From contig DOTG01000041.1 in the NCBI GenBank assembly GCA_003512955.1, forward strand, positions 62,001 to 126,000: 64,000 nt of DNA, read 5' to 3'. Below, in pieces: positions 1 through 8,436 of the stretch. Source of the DNA: Marinilabiliales bacterium. Lineage in GTDB: Bacteria > Bacteroidota > Bacteroidia > Bacteroidales > SZUA-534. Both the position numbers and the translations under genes were made by a program. Position 1 is the stretch's first letter. The number at the start of each line of letters is the position of its first letter. The notes beneath the pieces were generated by a model. The model saw only the letters and a program-made list of their open reading frames with translations, did no database searches and was not told where the DNA came from.

Positions 1-1289
1 GGATATGCTTCTTTATCGATACGGATTATTTGTGGTTGGTCAGGTGAAATATCAATTTGTTTTTGGAACAAAATCTTTCCGGATTGATGTGATAAAAGCA
101 CTTTGGCGTTCTGAAAAACTCTTGTAGTATATAACATAATCGTAGCCTTTTTACCTTCAAATTCCAGATTCACCATGGCATCTTTGGTGGCATTTTTTAC
201 ATAACCTAACTCGGAATAAGGCATGAAATATTGTTTCCACGATTTTTCCTCAAAGGGCTGCAGCCACGAAAAATCGGGCTGGTTATCGGTAAATACTCCG
301 GTCATCAGTTCAATATACGGACCATCTTCGTCAGTCAGGTTCCGGTCCCAGGCTTGCCCAAAATCGCCATAACCCCAGGTCCACTGCTTTTTTCCGGGCG
401 AAACATGATGATTGGCCACGTGTAGCAATCCTCCTCTTACATTTTGCTCATATCCTCCCACAAAATCATATTTTGATTTTACAGCCATGTATGACGTAGG
501 CACCGGGATGTTTTTGTATTTTGATATATCAACTCCTGCAGAATAATCCACTTTGTAATAGGTTCCTCTGGCAATGGGAAAGCTTGAAACATCGCGTTTG
601 CCATGATCATAAACGGCATGAACATCTGGTGGAAACACCGAATGGTAATCATTGTGCACTACCACCGCCGGGTTTGCCCACCAAAGAAAGGTTTGAGGGA
701 AAGGAGTCCGGTTAAAAACCTGAACTTTAATTTCGAGATAAGCCCTATCGGGATATAAGGTAAAACTATGCATCCCTTTAGTCCGCGACATACGTTCCAC
801 CTCACTGCACCAAATGGTTTTGCTGCCATCGGAGTTGTTTTCAACGCTAAAATCGGTTGGTAAAAAGGTTCCTGGCCGATGGTGCTGTGGCCAGTTAAAT
901 TCAATACCGCCAGAAATCCACGGTCCGGTAAGTCCAACCAGAGCTGGTTTTATTACCTGATTATAATAAACAAAATGGCGGTTTTTAATTTTATCGAAAG
1001 CCATTTGCACACGGCCTCCCAGCTGAGGAAGAATCATAAGCTTCAGGTATCTGTTTTCAATGAAAAGGGCATGGTATAATTTATCTTTCTTTTCGTCCGA
1101 TATTTTTTCAACCACCGGATAAGGATAAACAGAACCACTGCTTCCCTGATAAACTCTTTTTTCCAGAAAAACCGGATTCTTTTCTTCGGCTCCGATTTCG
1201 TAAGTTGGCAGATAAATATCTTCGTTCCAGGCTTTTACTGTGCTGTCAAAAACGGTTGGTTTAATCAGATAGGCAGTAATTTTTTCCAT
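1..1289 (-). CDS. DUF5107-type protein, partial (C-terminus beyond left edge)
   Basis: An open reading frame runs from the ATG at 1289 to the window edge, giving 429 residues of a protein whose C-terminus is missing. The start MEKITAYLIKPTVF has no signal peptide, so the product is probably cytoplasmic. Segments such as LKLMILPQLGGRV (start of a beta-supersandwich core), GPWISGGIEFNWPQHHRP and FLWWANPAVVVHNDY are typical of the DUF5107 domain, which in Bacteroidota usually carries TPR repeats further on; those would lie outside the window. It starts 30 nt after the stop of the MFS sugar porter and is the last visible gene of the PUL 1 operon. The aldose-epimerase-like fold and the position behind an inner-membrane sugar transporter suggest it acts on the imported sugar. 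I know of no established reaction for it. Family call fairly sure, function unknown. Confidence 0.72.
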   Translation of the reverse strand, partial: MEKITAYLIKPTVFDSTVKAWNEDIYLPTYEIGAEEKNPVFLEKRVYQGSSGSVYPYPVVEKISDEKKDKLYHALFIENRYLKLMILPQLGGRVQMAFDKIKNRHFVYYNQVIKPALVGLTGPWISGGIEFNWPQHHRPGTFLPTDFSVENNSDGSKTIWCSEVERMSRTKGMHSFTLYPDRAYLEIKVQVFNRTPFPQTFLWWANPAVVVHNDYHSVFPPDVHAVYDHGKRDVSSFPIARGTYYKVDYSAGVDISKYKNIPVPTSYMAVKSKYDFVGGYEQNVRGGLLHVANHHVSPGKKQWTWGYGDFGQAWDRNLTDEDGPYIELMTGVFTDNQPDFSWLQPFEEKSWKQYFMPYSELGYVKNATKDAMVNLEFEGKKATIMLYTTRVFQNAKVLLSHQSGKILFQKQIDISPDQPQIIRIDKEAY

Positions 1290-1319
1290 TTACATTCATT
1301 TTAGGATAAACCAGTAATT

Positions 1320-2717
1320 TTATTCTTCGTGCACCAATTCCCGCTCCAGTTCTTCGAGCGATTTGCCTTTGGTTTCGGGCAACCAACGCAGAATAATTAC
1401 AAATCCAATAGCACAAAGCAGCGAGTAAATCCAAAAAGTGCCACTGCTATTTAAGGTTGCATTCAGCATAGGAAAAGTATATGTTAAGGTAAAACAGGCA
1501 GCCCACAGAGCAAAAGTTGCCGTGGCCATTGAAACTCCGCGAATCTTGTTTGGAAATATTTCAGAAAGAATTACCCAGGTGACGGGTCCCAGCGACATGG
1601 CATAAATGGCAATGGCCAACACTACCAATACTACCAAAAAACTTCCCGATACTTGAAGATAGTATAACAACCCAACTAATAGGTAAATAGTGCTCAATCC
1701 TCCGGCACCAATCAACATTAAAGCTTTACGGCCAATTTTATCGACTGTAAAAATGGCAACAAAGGTAAAGGCAAGGTTTGCAATTCCTGTAACCACAATA
1801 TTGAAGAGCATGTCGGACAACTGGAAACCAGCCGATTGAAAAATCTCCTGAGCGTAATTAAAAATTACATTGGTTCCGCTCCATTGCTGGAAAATTGCCA
1901 GAAACAAGCCAATTAACAATACAGTCCGCATGGGTTTGCTAAACAGCATTTTTAATCCACCGGAATGATGTGTGGCGGTAGTTTCATTCATTGTATTTAT
2001 TTCGCTTTGTGCATAGGCGGAACCTCCAATCCTGGTCAATACCCGAAGTGCCTGGGTTTGTTTTTCTTTTAAAGCTGACCAGCGGGGACTTTCAGGAATA
2101 AAAAACAGCGAAACAAGAAAAACTGATGAAGGGAATGCTGCTCCCCAGAACATCCACCGCCAGCCCATTTGACCGTTCCACGATTCAAATATCTGCTGGC
2201 CTGAGAAACCGGATGGAATGGGCTCTGCAATCAGCCAGTTGGTTATCTGGGCAGCTAAAATTCCAATTACTATGGTTAACTGGTTTAACGAAACCAACCG
2301 TCCGCGGATACTCTTTGGAGCAATTTCGGCAATGTACATTGGGGAAAGATCGGCAGCCAAGCCAATACCAATTCCTCCAAAGAACCGGGCTATTAAAAAC
2401 AGATGAAATACTGAAGCACTACCGGTTCCGTACGAAGAAACCAAAAAAATAACTGCGGCGGCAATCAACAGTTTTTTACGGCCAAATGTATCGGCCAAAA
2501 ACCCGGCAAGCATGGCGCCCACCAGACAGCCCAATAATGCAATACTCATGGCCCAACCTTGCAGCATCGGCAAATCGGCAATTCCGAAAAATTGTTCATA
2601 AAAAGGTTTTGCCCCGCCGATTACTACCCAATCGTATCCGAACAAAAGACCTCCCATGGCCGAAACCAGCGTAATTAACAGAACATACGGTTTATTAATT
2701 GTTTTGACAGTTTGCAT
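1320..2717 (-). CDS. MFS sugar porter family transporter
   Basis: 465-residue inner-membrane protein with about 12 hydrophobic segments. It has the sugar porter signatures in order: GGLLFGYD in TM1, DTFGRKKLL in the TM2-3 loop, PESPRW before the central cytoplasmic loop, DKIGRKALM in the second half and PETKGKSLEELE after TM12. These mark the XylE/GalP/AraE group of proton-coupled monosaccharide importers. It lies 32 nt upstream of the GH2 gene's end in the PUL 1 operon and is followed by the DUF5107 gene. It probably imports the monosaccharide (galactose or a similar sugar) released by the periplasmic GH2 and GH43 enzymes. The substrate cannot be read from the sequence. Confidence 0.9.
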   Translation of the reverse strand: MQTVKTINKPYVLLITLVSAMGGLLFGYDWVVIGGAKPFYEQFFGIADLPMLQGWAMSIALLGCLVGAMLAGFLADTFGRKKLLIAAAVIFLVSSYGTGSASVFHLFLIARFFGGIGIGLAADLSPMYIAEIAPKSIRGRLVSLNQLTIVIGILAAQITNWLIAEPIPSGFSGQQIFESWNGQMGWRWMFWGAAFPSSVFLVSLFFIPESPRWSALKEKQTQALRVLTRIGGSAYAQSEINTMNETTATHHSGGLKMLFSKPMRTVLLIGLFLAIFQQWSGTNVIFNYAQEIFQSAGFQLSDMLFNIVVTGIANLAFTFVAIFTVDKIGRKALMLIGAGGLSTIYLLVGLLYYLQVSGSFLVVLVVLAIAIYAMSLGPVTWVILSEIFPNKIRGVSMATATFALWAACFTLTYTFPMLNATLNSSGTFWIYSLLCAIGFVIILRWLPETKGKSLEELERELVHEE

Positions 2718-2749
2718 CGGATATTGATTGCGTTTGCTTAAATAAAATC

Positions 2750-5239
2750 TTACCTAACATCAATGGAAATAGAAGCTGGTTCAAGGCCCGCTCCAATAAC
2801 TTTTAACGATATGTTCCCACGCCCTTTTTTCGAGCGGATGATAACCAAACAACTCCCCTGAAAGGTTTTACATTTTGGCTGTTTAAAACTGGCCATTTCA
2901 GATGGATTGGCATTTCCCACTGCCAGAATTTCTCCGGCACCATAAGCGGAAAATACTAGGGGAATGGCAGCATCGGGAACCCGACATCCTTCAACATCCT
3001 GGACCTCAACCGAAACAAACGCCAAATCTTTACCGTCCGCATTGATGGTTGGTCTATCAACTATTAATTTAAGTTTTGCCGGCCGGGTAGCTGTTTTAAA
3101 AGAAACTTCACCTAATAGTTTATCCTGATTATAGGCAAGGGCTTTTAATTCGCCGGGCTGGTAACGGACTTTGAAACTGGCCGTAAACCGGGTAGAATCA
3201 GAAACCGGTTTTTCATCAATGGTTTTTCCGTTTAATTGGAGTACCACTTTCGAAGCACGGGAATACACATTTACATCGAACAATTCACCTTCATGGCCAG
3301 GCCACGTCCAACTCTGCTGTTCATCGGGCCAGCCCCAATAACTGACTATTTCGGTGCATCCTTCTGCTAAAGGAGCATGCACTGCCATTTCAACTGGACT
3401 AATCCGCCACAAAACATCGTGGTAATACGACTGGGGTTTTTTGTTCCCAATCAAATCAATATCGCCGCAATAGGCATTGAACCAAGGCCAGGGTTTCAAT
3501 TGCTCCTGATTATCAGTTTCATAACCGGCATGTCCCAAACCCGATTCGCCCAAATAATCCATAGCCGTCCAAACAAAATCACCAATTACATACGGGTGTT
3601 TTTCAACCAGTTGCCAATTTTCAAACGCATGTTTAGGAACTGATTCGGTACCCACCATAATCCGGTTTGGGAACTGCTGATGGTCGGGTTCGTATTGCCA
3701 CCATTGGTAGTTGTAACCACACACATCCAACAATTCAAAGGCGGGTGCTGTCATTTCCCATTTCCTTCCGGGATGATCCCAAAACTCGTTCACCGCTTCG
3801 GTAATGAGTCTTGTGCTATCCAATTGTTTTATTGTCTCAATCAATTTTTTAGTGATTTCGATTCCCGATGAATCCGCCCGTTCTTCTATTTCGTTGCCGA
3901 TGCTCCAGAGAATAACCGAAGGATGGTTGCGGTCGCGCTTCACAATGGACGTAACATCGGATTCCCAGTAACTGTCGAAATATTGATGGTAATCGTCTTT
4001 GTTTTTCGGCAACTGCCACATATCGAACGATTCGTCGATAACCAGCATTCCCAAGCGGTCGCAAGCTTCCAGGAACTTTTCGGAAGGTGGGTAATGGCTG
4101 CTGCGGACGGCATTAAATCCGTGCGATTTCAACAACTCTACTTTTCGCTCCTCGACCCGGTCGTAGGCTGCCGCACCTAAAATTCCATTGTCATGATGTA
4201 CACAACCTCCTTTCAGTTCCAGTGCTTTTCCATTTAGTTGAAATCCATTTTTGGAGCTGAATCCGATAGTCCGGATACCAAAATTTGCTTGAGTAGCATC
4301 CACATTTTTACCATTGAGCCAAACCGAAACTTCAGCTACATACAAGTTTGGATTCTCAATAGACCATAATTTTGGAGTGTTAACTTTTAAGCTTTGTGTG
4401 CAATTTGTATCCAGTTCCTTTGGAATTGTCACTTCAGTTTCAGCATCGGCAACCACCCGGTTATCGGCATCCCAGAGCTTTATTTTTATCAAACCTTTTT
4501 GTTCCTGTCCACTTTTGTTTGTAAGCTCAGCGGATACCTGCACCCATGCTTCCGTTTCCGAAACTATGGGTGTGGTAATGTAAACACTCCAAGGCCCGAT
4601 AAAGGTTGGATTTGTGACAACCAGTTTTACATGGCGGTAAATTCCTGAACCACTGTACCATCGGCTATTTTCGCCAAAATTCTTCACTCGGACTGCTACC
4701 ACATTGGAATCGGAATTTTGATGGCAAAACGGAGTAATATCAAAATAAAAGGAGGTATAGCCATACTTATGATTACCTACATATTGGCCATTCACCCAGA
4801 CATCGGTTTCGGTGTATGCTCCTTCAAAATAAAGAGCAACCTGCTTATTTCTATCCTCGGTGTTTAATGCAAATTTTTTCCGGTACCAACCCGTTCCTCC
4901 AACTGTATGCCCGTTGGACATCCCATTACGGGGGCCGCCGCTTTCGATAGAAAAAGGGCCGGTGGTTTTTCCGGGAATCTGTTCCAGCAAATCTTCAATA
5001 CTCCAGTCATGAGGCAAATCAAGGATTCTCCATTGCGAATCATCGAAATTGGATGACTTAGCATCCGATAAACTATCTTTGTTAAAACGCCAACCTACAT
5101 CAAAATTTTGAAACTTTGATTTGAAATTAAATTTTGCATGCCGATGCGAACATTCCAAAAATATACCTTGCATTCCAAATAAGAAAAGGATGATTGCCAA
5201 AGGAACTATCGCTGAGCGATATTTTTTAATTAGATACAT
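2750..5239 (-). CDS. Glycoside hydrolase family 2 (beta-galactosidase-like)
   Basis: 829-residue exo-acting GH2 enzyme. I start it at the ATG at 5239; a longer frame back to 5272 would begin with TTG and overlap the preceding gene. The N-terminus has a hydrophobic segment, then the GH2 sugar-binding jelly roll (GTGWYRKKF, VWVNGQYVGNHKYGYTSFYFD), an Ig-like domain and the TIM barrel (GFNAVRSSHYPPSEKFLEACD). The acid/base is E450 in WSIGNEIEE and the likely nucleophile E532 in MVGTES. C-terminal domains follow, including an Ig/invasin-like one (DGKDLAFVSVEVQD) common in Bacteroidota GH2 proteins with DUF4982. The protein is exported, either as a signal-anchored protein or, less likely, as a lipoprotein: C30 follows FLE, a poor lipobox. 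It sits between the beta-helix gene (16 nt) and the sugar porter. Beta-galactosidase is the likeliest activity; beta-glucuronidase or others are possible. Confidence 0.88.
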   Translation of the reverse strand: MYLIKKYRSAIVPLAIILFLFGMQGIFLECSHRHAKFNFKSKFQNFDVGWRFNKDSLSDAKSSNFDDSQWRILDLPHDWSIEDLLEQIPGKTTGPFSIESGGPRNGMSNGHTVGGTGWYRKKFALNTEDRNKQVALYFEGAYTETDVWVNGQYVGNHKYGYTSFYFDITPFCHQNSDSNVVAVRVKNFGENSRWYSGSGIYRHVKLVVTNPTFIGPWSVYITTPIVSETEAWVQVSAELTNKSGQEQKGLIKIKLWDADNRVVADAETEVTIPKELDTNCTQSLKVNTPKLWSIENPNLYVAEVSVWLNGKNVDATQANFGIRTIGFSSKNGFQLNGKALELKGGCVHHDNGILGAAAYDRVEERKVELLKSHGFNAVRSSHYPPSEKFLEACDRLGMLVIDESFDMWQLPKNKDDYHQYFDSYWESDVTSIVKRDRNHPSVILWSIGNEIEERADSSGIEITKKLIETIKQLDSTRLITEAVNEFWDHPGRKWEMTAPAFELLDVCGYNYQWWQYEPDHQQFPNRIMVGTESVPKHAFENWQLVEKHPYVIGDFVWTAMDYLGESGLGHAGYETDNQEQLKPWPWFNAYCGDIDLIGNKKPQSYYHDVLWRISPVEMAVHAPLAEGCTEIVSYWGWPDEQQSWTWPGHEGELFDVNVYSRASKVVLQLNGKTIDEKPVSDSTRFTASFKVRYQPGELKALAYNQDKLLGEVSFKTATRPAKLKLIVDRPTINADGKDLAFVSVEVQDVEGCRVPDAAIPLVFSAYGAGEILAVGNANPSEMASFKQPKCKTFQGSCLVIIRSKKGRGNISLKVIGAGLEPASISIDVR

Positions 5240-5255
5240 AAGCGTTGAAAATGAA

Positions 5256-6809
5256 TTAGTTTTCAATCCCAAGAATTTTTGTAATCGGAATCAATTCTCC
5301 ATTTATTGGAACAGTTTTATTTCCTATAAAGCGGACAAGGTTTACCCAGTTGGTATCCTCTTTTTGAAACCATAATGATTGATTAAATTTATCTTCGGAT
5401 TTTTTAAACCCTCCGCTTGGAACCGATAAGGGTCCCACAAATACATTTCCGTGATAAAAATTATGGGTCGAAAGTGTTGTTTCAACTGCCAAATTGGGCT
5501 CCTCAACAAAAAGAAAGTTGCTTGCAAAGAAAGAGCTGTCGGCATATCCTTTCCAGTTGGTTAGGTTTACAATGGTTTTATCAATTTCTGGTGTTTGTTT
5601 TTTTAATACATAAAACAGATTCTTTTCGATGATGGTATTTTTAACCGGACCTGTAATATGAATAACCGGCGAAAAATAGGGTTTGTGGCCTTTTTCCATC
5701 AGGTAATCGCGTAACCCATCGTTGATACTCAGGTTGTAACGGATAATGGTTCCTACATTGCCTGCACTCCAGTCCTCGGTCCAGCCACCGGAATTACAGA
5801 TGAGCAGGAATCCTCCTGTATTGTTGTAACTAATGTTGTATTGAAACAGCGAATTCCGGCAATTGTAATCGGAATCGAATCCGTAGCCGTCCACTTTTGA
5901 ATGATGATTACTTACTATGTTATACTGAATTACCGCGTTATCGCAGCTCCAGGGCCAGATACCGTCACAGGCCTCGGAATCGGGTAACAGATCGGGACAG
6001 TTTTTCATCACGTTGTATTCCACCAAAGGCGATTCGCAACCTACCGGCACAATTCCATCGCCGGGAACCCCATCCAGGACATTGTTTCGTATAACCACAT
6101 TCCGGCTGGGAAACCAGTGCTTGCGGATCCAGTTTCCCCACATCATAATACCGTTGCGCTGGCAGTCCTTAATCAAACAGTTTTGAATCAATAAACCGTC
6201 GAAACAGGAGGGGATGCTATCCTGTTCACCCGATTTCAGACTCTCCAATAAAATAGCCTGTCCGGCTCCAACTTCCTCATGCTGATAACCGTCACCTTTA
6301 AAAAGCGAACCAAAGATATCGTGGATAAACAGGTTATCGACAGTAATATTTTTTGCAACGCCATAATTATCAAGCTCCACATACAACCCATTTAGATTGG
6401 GCATGGGTTTATTACCTCTGTTCGAGATTTCGAGATCACGAATTATTAGGTGTCCGGAATTGTAAATATGAACCATTTCGCGTTTTGTAGCGTCGCCTTT
6501 CAGATGCGGCTTTACCTCGCCACCGTATTTCCCAATAACAATGGGTTTTTCAGGAGAACCTTTAGCCGAGAGGTACAGTTTTTCAGTAAAAATGGCACCT
6601 GATTTAAGCAGGATGCTGTCGCCCGGTTTCAGGTTGAGGTGCAGTATCTTTTCAAAACTTTGAAAGGGATGACTGGCTGAGGTTCCGGAATTTAAATCGC
6701 TTCCTGAAGCAGCATCGAAAAAATAGGTAGTGTTTTTTTCAGATACCTGATTACAGGAAACGGCCAGAAAAAACAAACCTGCAAGAAATAGTTTATTGAA
6801 ATGATTCAT
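5256..6809 (-). CDS. Right-handed beta-helix lipoprotein, putative glycan lyase or hydrolase
   Basis: 517 residues from the ATG at 6809, chosen because it begins a lipoprotein signal (MNHFNKLFLAGLFFLAVSC, lipid Cys 19) 19 nt after the GH20 stop. A longer open frame to 6965 would overlap GH20. The mature protein opens with YFFDAASGSDLNSGTSASHPF, the usual entry of pectate-lyase-like beta-helices, followed by many rungs of the type NVVIRNNVLDGVPGDGI and NAVIQYNIVSNHHS. A conspicuous acidic patch, DGYGFDSDYNC (D307, D312, D314), and CDGIWPWSCD just before it could form an active site. It is encoded inside PUL 1 among exo-glycosidases, so an enzyme role on the same glycan is likely. I cannot assign a PL or GH family from the sequence alone. 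Confidence 0.75.
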   Translation of the reverse strand: MNHFNKLFLAGLFFLAVSCNQVSEKNTTYFFDAASGSDLNSGTSASHPFQSFEKILHLNLKPGDSILLKSGAIFTEKLYLSAKGSPEKPIVIGKYGGEVKPHLKGDATKREMVHIYNSGHLIIRDLEISNRGNKPMPNLNGLYVELDNYGVAKNITVDNLFIHDIFGSLFKGDGYQHEEVGAGQAILLESLKSGEQDSIPSCFDGLLIQNCLIKDCQRNGIMMWGNWIRKHWFPSRNVVIRNNVLDGVPGDGIVPVGCESPLVEYNVMKNCPDLLPDSEACDGIWPWSCDNAVIQYNIVSNHHSKVDGYGFDSDYNCRNSLFQYNISYNNTGGFLLICNSGGWTEDWSAGNVGTIIRYNLSINDGLRDYLMEKGHKPYFSPVIHITGPVKNTIIEKNLFYVLKKQTPEIDKTIVNLTNWKGYADSSFFASNFLFVEEPNLAVETTLSTHNFYHGNVFVGPLSVPSGGFKKSEDKFNQSLWFQKEDTNWVNLVRFIGNKTVPINGELIPITKILGIEN

Positions 6810-6828
6810 GTTGATTTTATGCGTTAAA

Positions 6829-8433
6829 TTATTCATTATCTGCTGGAACCGGATTGTATGCATATCCCCACCATTGATACCGTTGGTATTGAAACTCCAT
6901 CCGGTTTTTGAAATCGTCCCAGTTGCGGGCCTCTTTGGGCGACCACAATACTTCACTAATGGCACTAAGCCGGGGCAACATCATATATTCTACCTTGGCC
7001 GGATTGCTCATGTATTCGGTCCAGATATTGGTTTGCGCACCTAAAATAAGGCGTAAATCTTCCGACTTAACAGAATCGGTAATCGGCTCAATCAGGTAGC
7101 TTTTTTTAACCGAAGTTACCCCGCCCCAGTTGGCAGCCAGAGAATCTTCGTGCGAGGTTTGCGGATAATCGAGGTAAAAACCATAACTCGGGGTAAAAAT
7201 TACCGGATGTTTCGCCCGTAGGGCTCCCTCCAATCCTTGGGTTCCGTCGCCCCGCCAGCTCATCACAACGGCATTGGGGGCAATCCCTCCCTCCAGGATT
7301 TCGTCCCAGCCAATAATAGTGCGCCCTTTGGAGTTGATGTATTTTTCCATCCGGGTGACGAAGTAACTTTGCAATTCATGCTCATCCTTCAGATGTTCCG
7401 TTTTTATCCGTTTCTGACATTTCGGGCAGGCTTTCCACCGATCTTTACGACATTCATCGCCGCCAATATGGATGTATTTGGATGGAAAAATATCTATAAC
7501 TTCATCTATAATTCCTTGAAGAAACGTAAAAACACTGTCGTTTCCGGCACAATACACATCGTCGGTTATTCCCCAGGATTCTTTTACCTGATAGGGCCCC
7601 CCCGTGCAACCCAGATTTGGGTAGGCGGCTAATGCTGCCAATGAATGTCCGGGCATTTCAATTTCTGGAACTATTGTGATGTATCGCTTTTGTGCATAGG
7701 CAACCAAATCTCTTATTTGGCCCTGCGTGTAAAACCCACCATGACGGATGCTATCATTACCGGTTCCGGGCCATTGGCCTATCATAGTTCCGTTGCGCCA
7801 CGAACCGATTCCGTTCAGTTTTGGGTACTTTTTTATCTCGATGCGCCAACCCTGGTCATCGGTTAAATGCAAATGGAAATAATTCATTTTATGATATGCA
7901 GCGATATCGATACATTTTTTCACAAATTCAACCGGGAAAAAATGACGGCTAACATCCAACATCAACCCGCGATAAACAAACCGTGGGGCATCGGCAATAT
8001 TCATATAAGGTACCAACAATTCCCTTTTTTTGGTTGGTTCCGAAGTGGGTAACAACTGAATCAACGATTGTACTCCATAAAAAACGCCTGATTCGGAACC
8101 TGTAATCTGGACCCCATTTTTATCAATCATCAATAGATAGTGCCCCTCTGGAGCATCTGATTTCAGCGATAAATGGATTGAGCTTTTAAGGTTTTTTTTA
8201 CTACCCACCATTTTAACAGGTAATGATAGTTGATACTTTTCGGCTACATATTGCTTAAAAAAATTGGCCGATAGTTCTAGCGGGGCATCGTACAGGATGG
8301 GTATTTTTTCAGAAATCAAAAATTCACCAGTTCCGCATTCGTGAACCTTTATCGGTTTAGGAATGATGGTATTTATTTGGGCCCAACTATTTACCATTAG
8401 AAATAGCAAAAATAGCACGAATAATGTTTTCAT
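6829..8433 (-). CDS. Beta-N-acetylhexosaminidase, GH20
   Basis: 534-residue exported enzyme releasing terminal beta-linked GlcNAc or GalNAc. The signal peptide is MKTLFVLFLLFLMVNSWAQ. Residues about 20-150 form the GH20b N-terminal domain. The TIM barrel starts near RFVYRGLMLDVSRHFFP and contains FHLHLTDDQGWRIEI, VPEIEMPGHS and the catalytic Asp-Glu pair D326-E327 in YIHIGGDEC, as expected for substrate-assisted retaining catalysis. Indole residues in the barrel (WDEI, SWRG, WTEYM) match the family's substrate pocket. An extra Cys pair (CPKC) follows the catalytic loop. It starts 3 nt after the upstream esterase stop, so the two are translated together. Its presence shows that the PUL 1 glycan carries beta-HexNAc. 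Confidence 0.95.
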   Translation of the reverse strand: MKTLFVLFLLFLMVNSWAQINTIIPKPIKVHECGTGEFLISEKIPILYDAPLELSANFFKQYVAEKYQLSLPVKMVGSKKNLKSSIHLSLKSDAPEGHYLLMIDKNGVQITGSESGVFYGVQSLIQLLPTSEPTKKRELLVPYMNIADAPRFVYRGLMLDVSRHFFPVEFVKKCIDIAAYHKMNYFHLHLTDDQGWRIEIKKYPKLNGIGSWRNGTMIGQWPGTGNDSIRHGGFYTQGQIRDLVAYAQKRYITIVPEIEMPGHSLAALAAYPNLGCTGGPYQVKESWGITDDVYCAGNDSVFTFLQGIIDEVIDIFPSKYIHIGGDECRKDRWKACPKCQKRIKTEHLKDEHELQSYFVTRMEKYINSKGRTIIGWDEILEGGIAPNAVVMSWRGDGTQGLEGALRAKHPVIFTPSYGFYLDYPQTSHEDSLAANWGGVTSVKKSYLIEPITDSVKSEDLRLILGAQTNIWTEYMSNPAKVEYMMLPRLSAISEVLWSPKEARNWDDFKNRMEFQYQRYQWWGYAYNPVPADNE

Positions 8434-8436
8434 AGT

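Noticed and set aside
5240..5272. Longer GH2 start at 5272
   Set aside because: It would begin with TTG and overlap the beta-helix gene; the ATG at 5239 gives a normal export signal.
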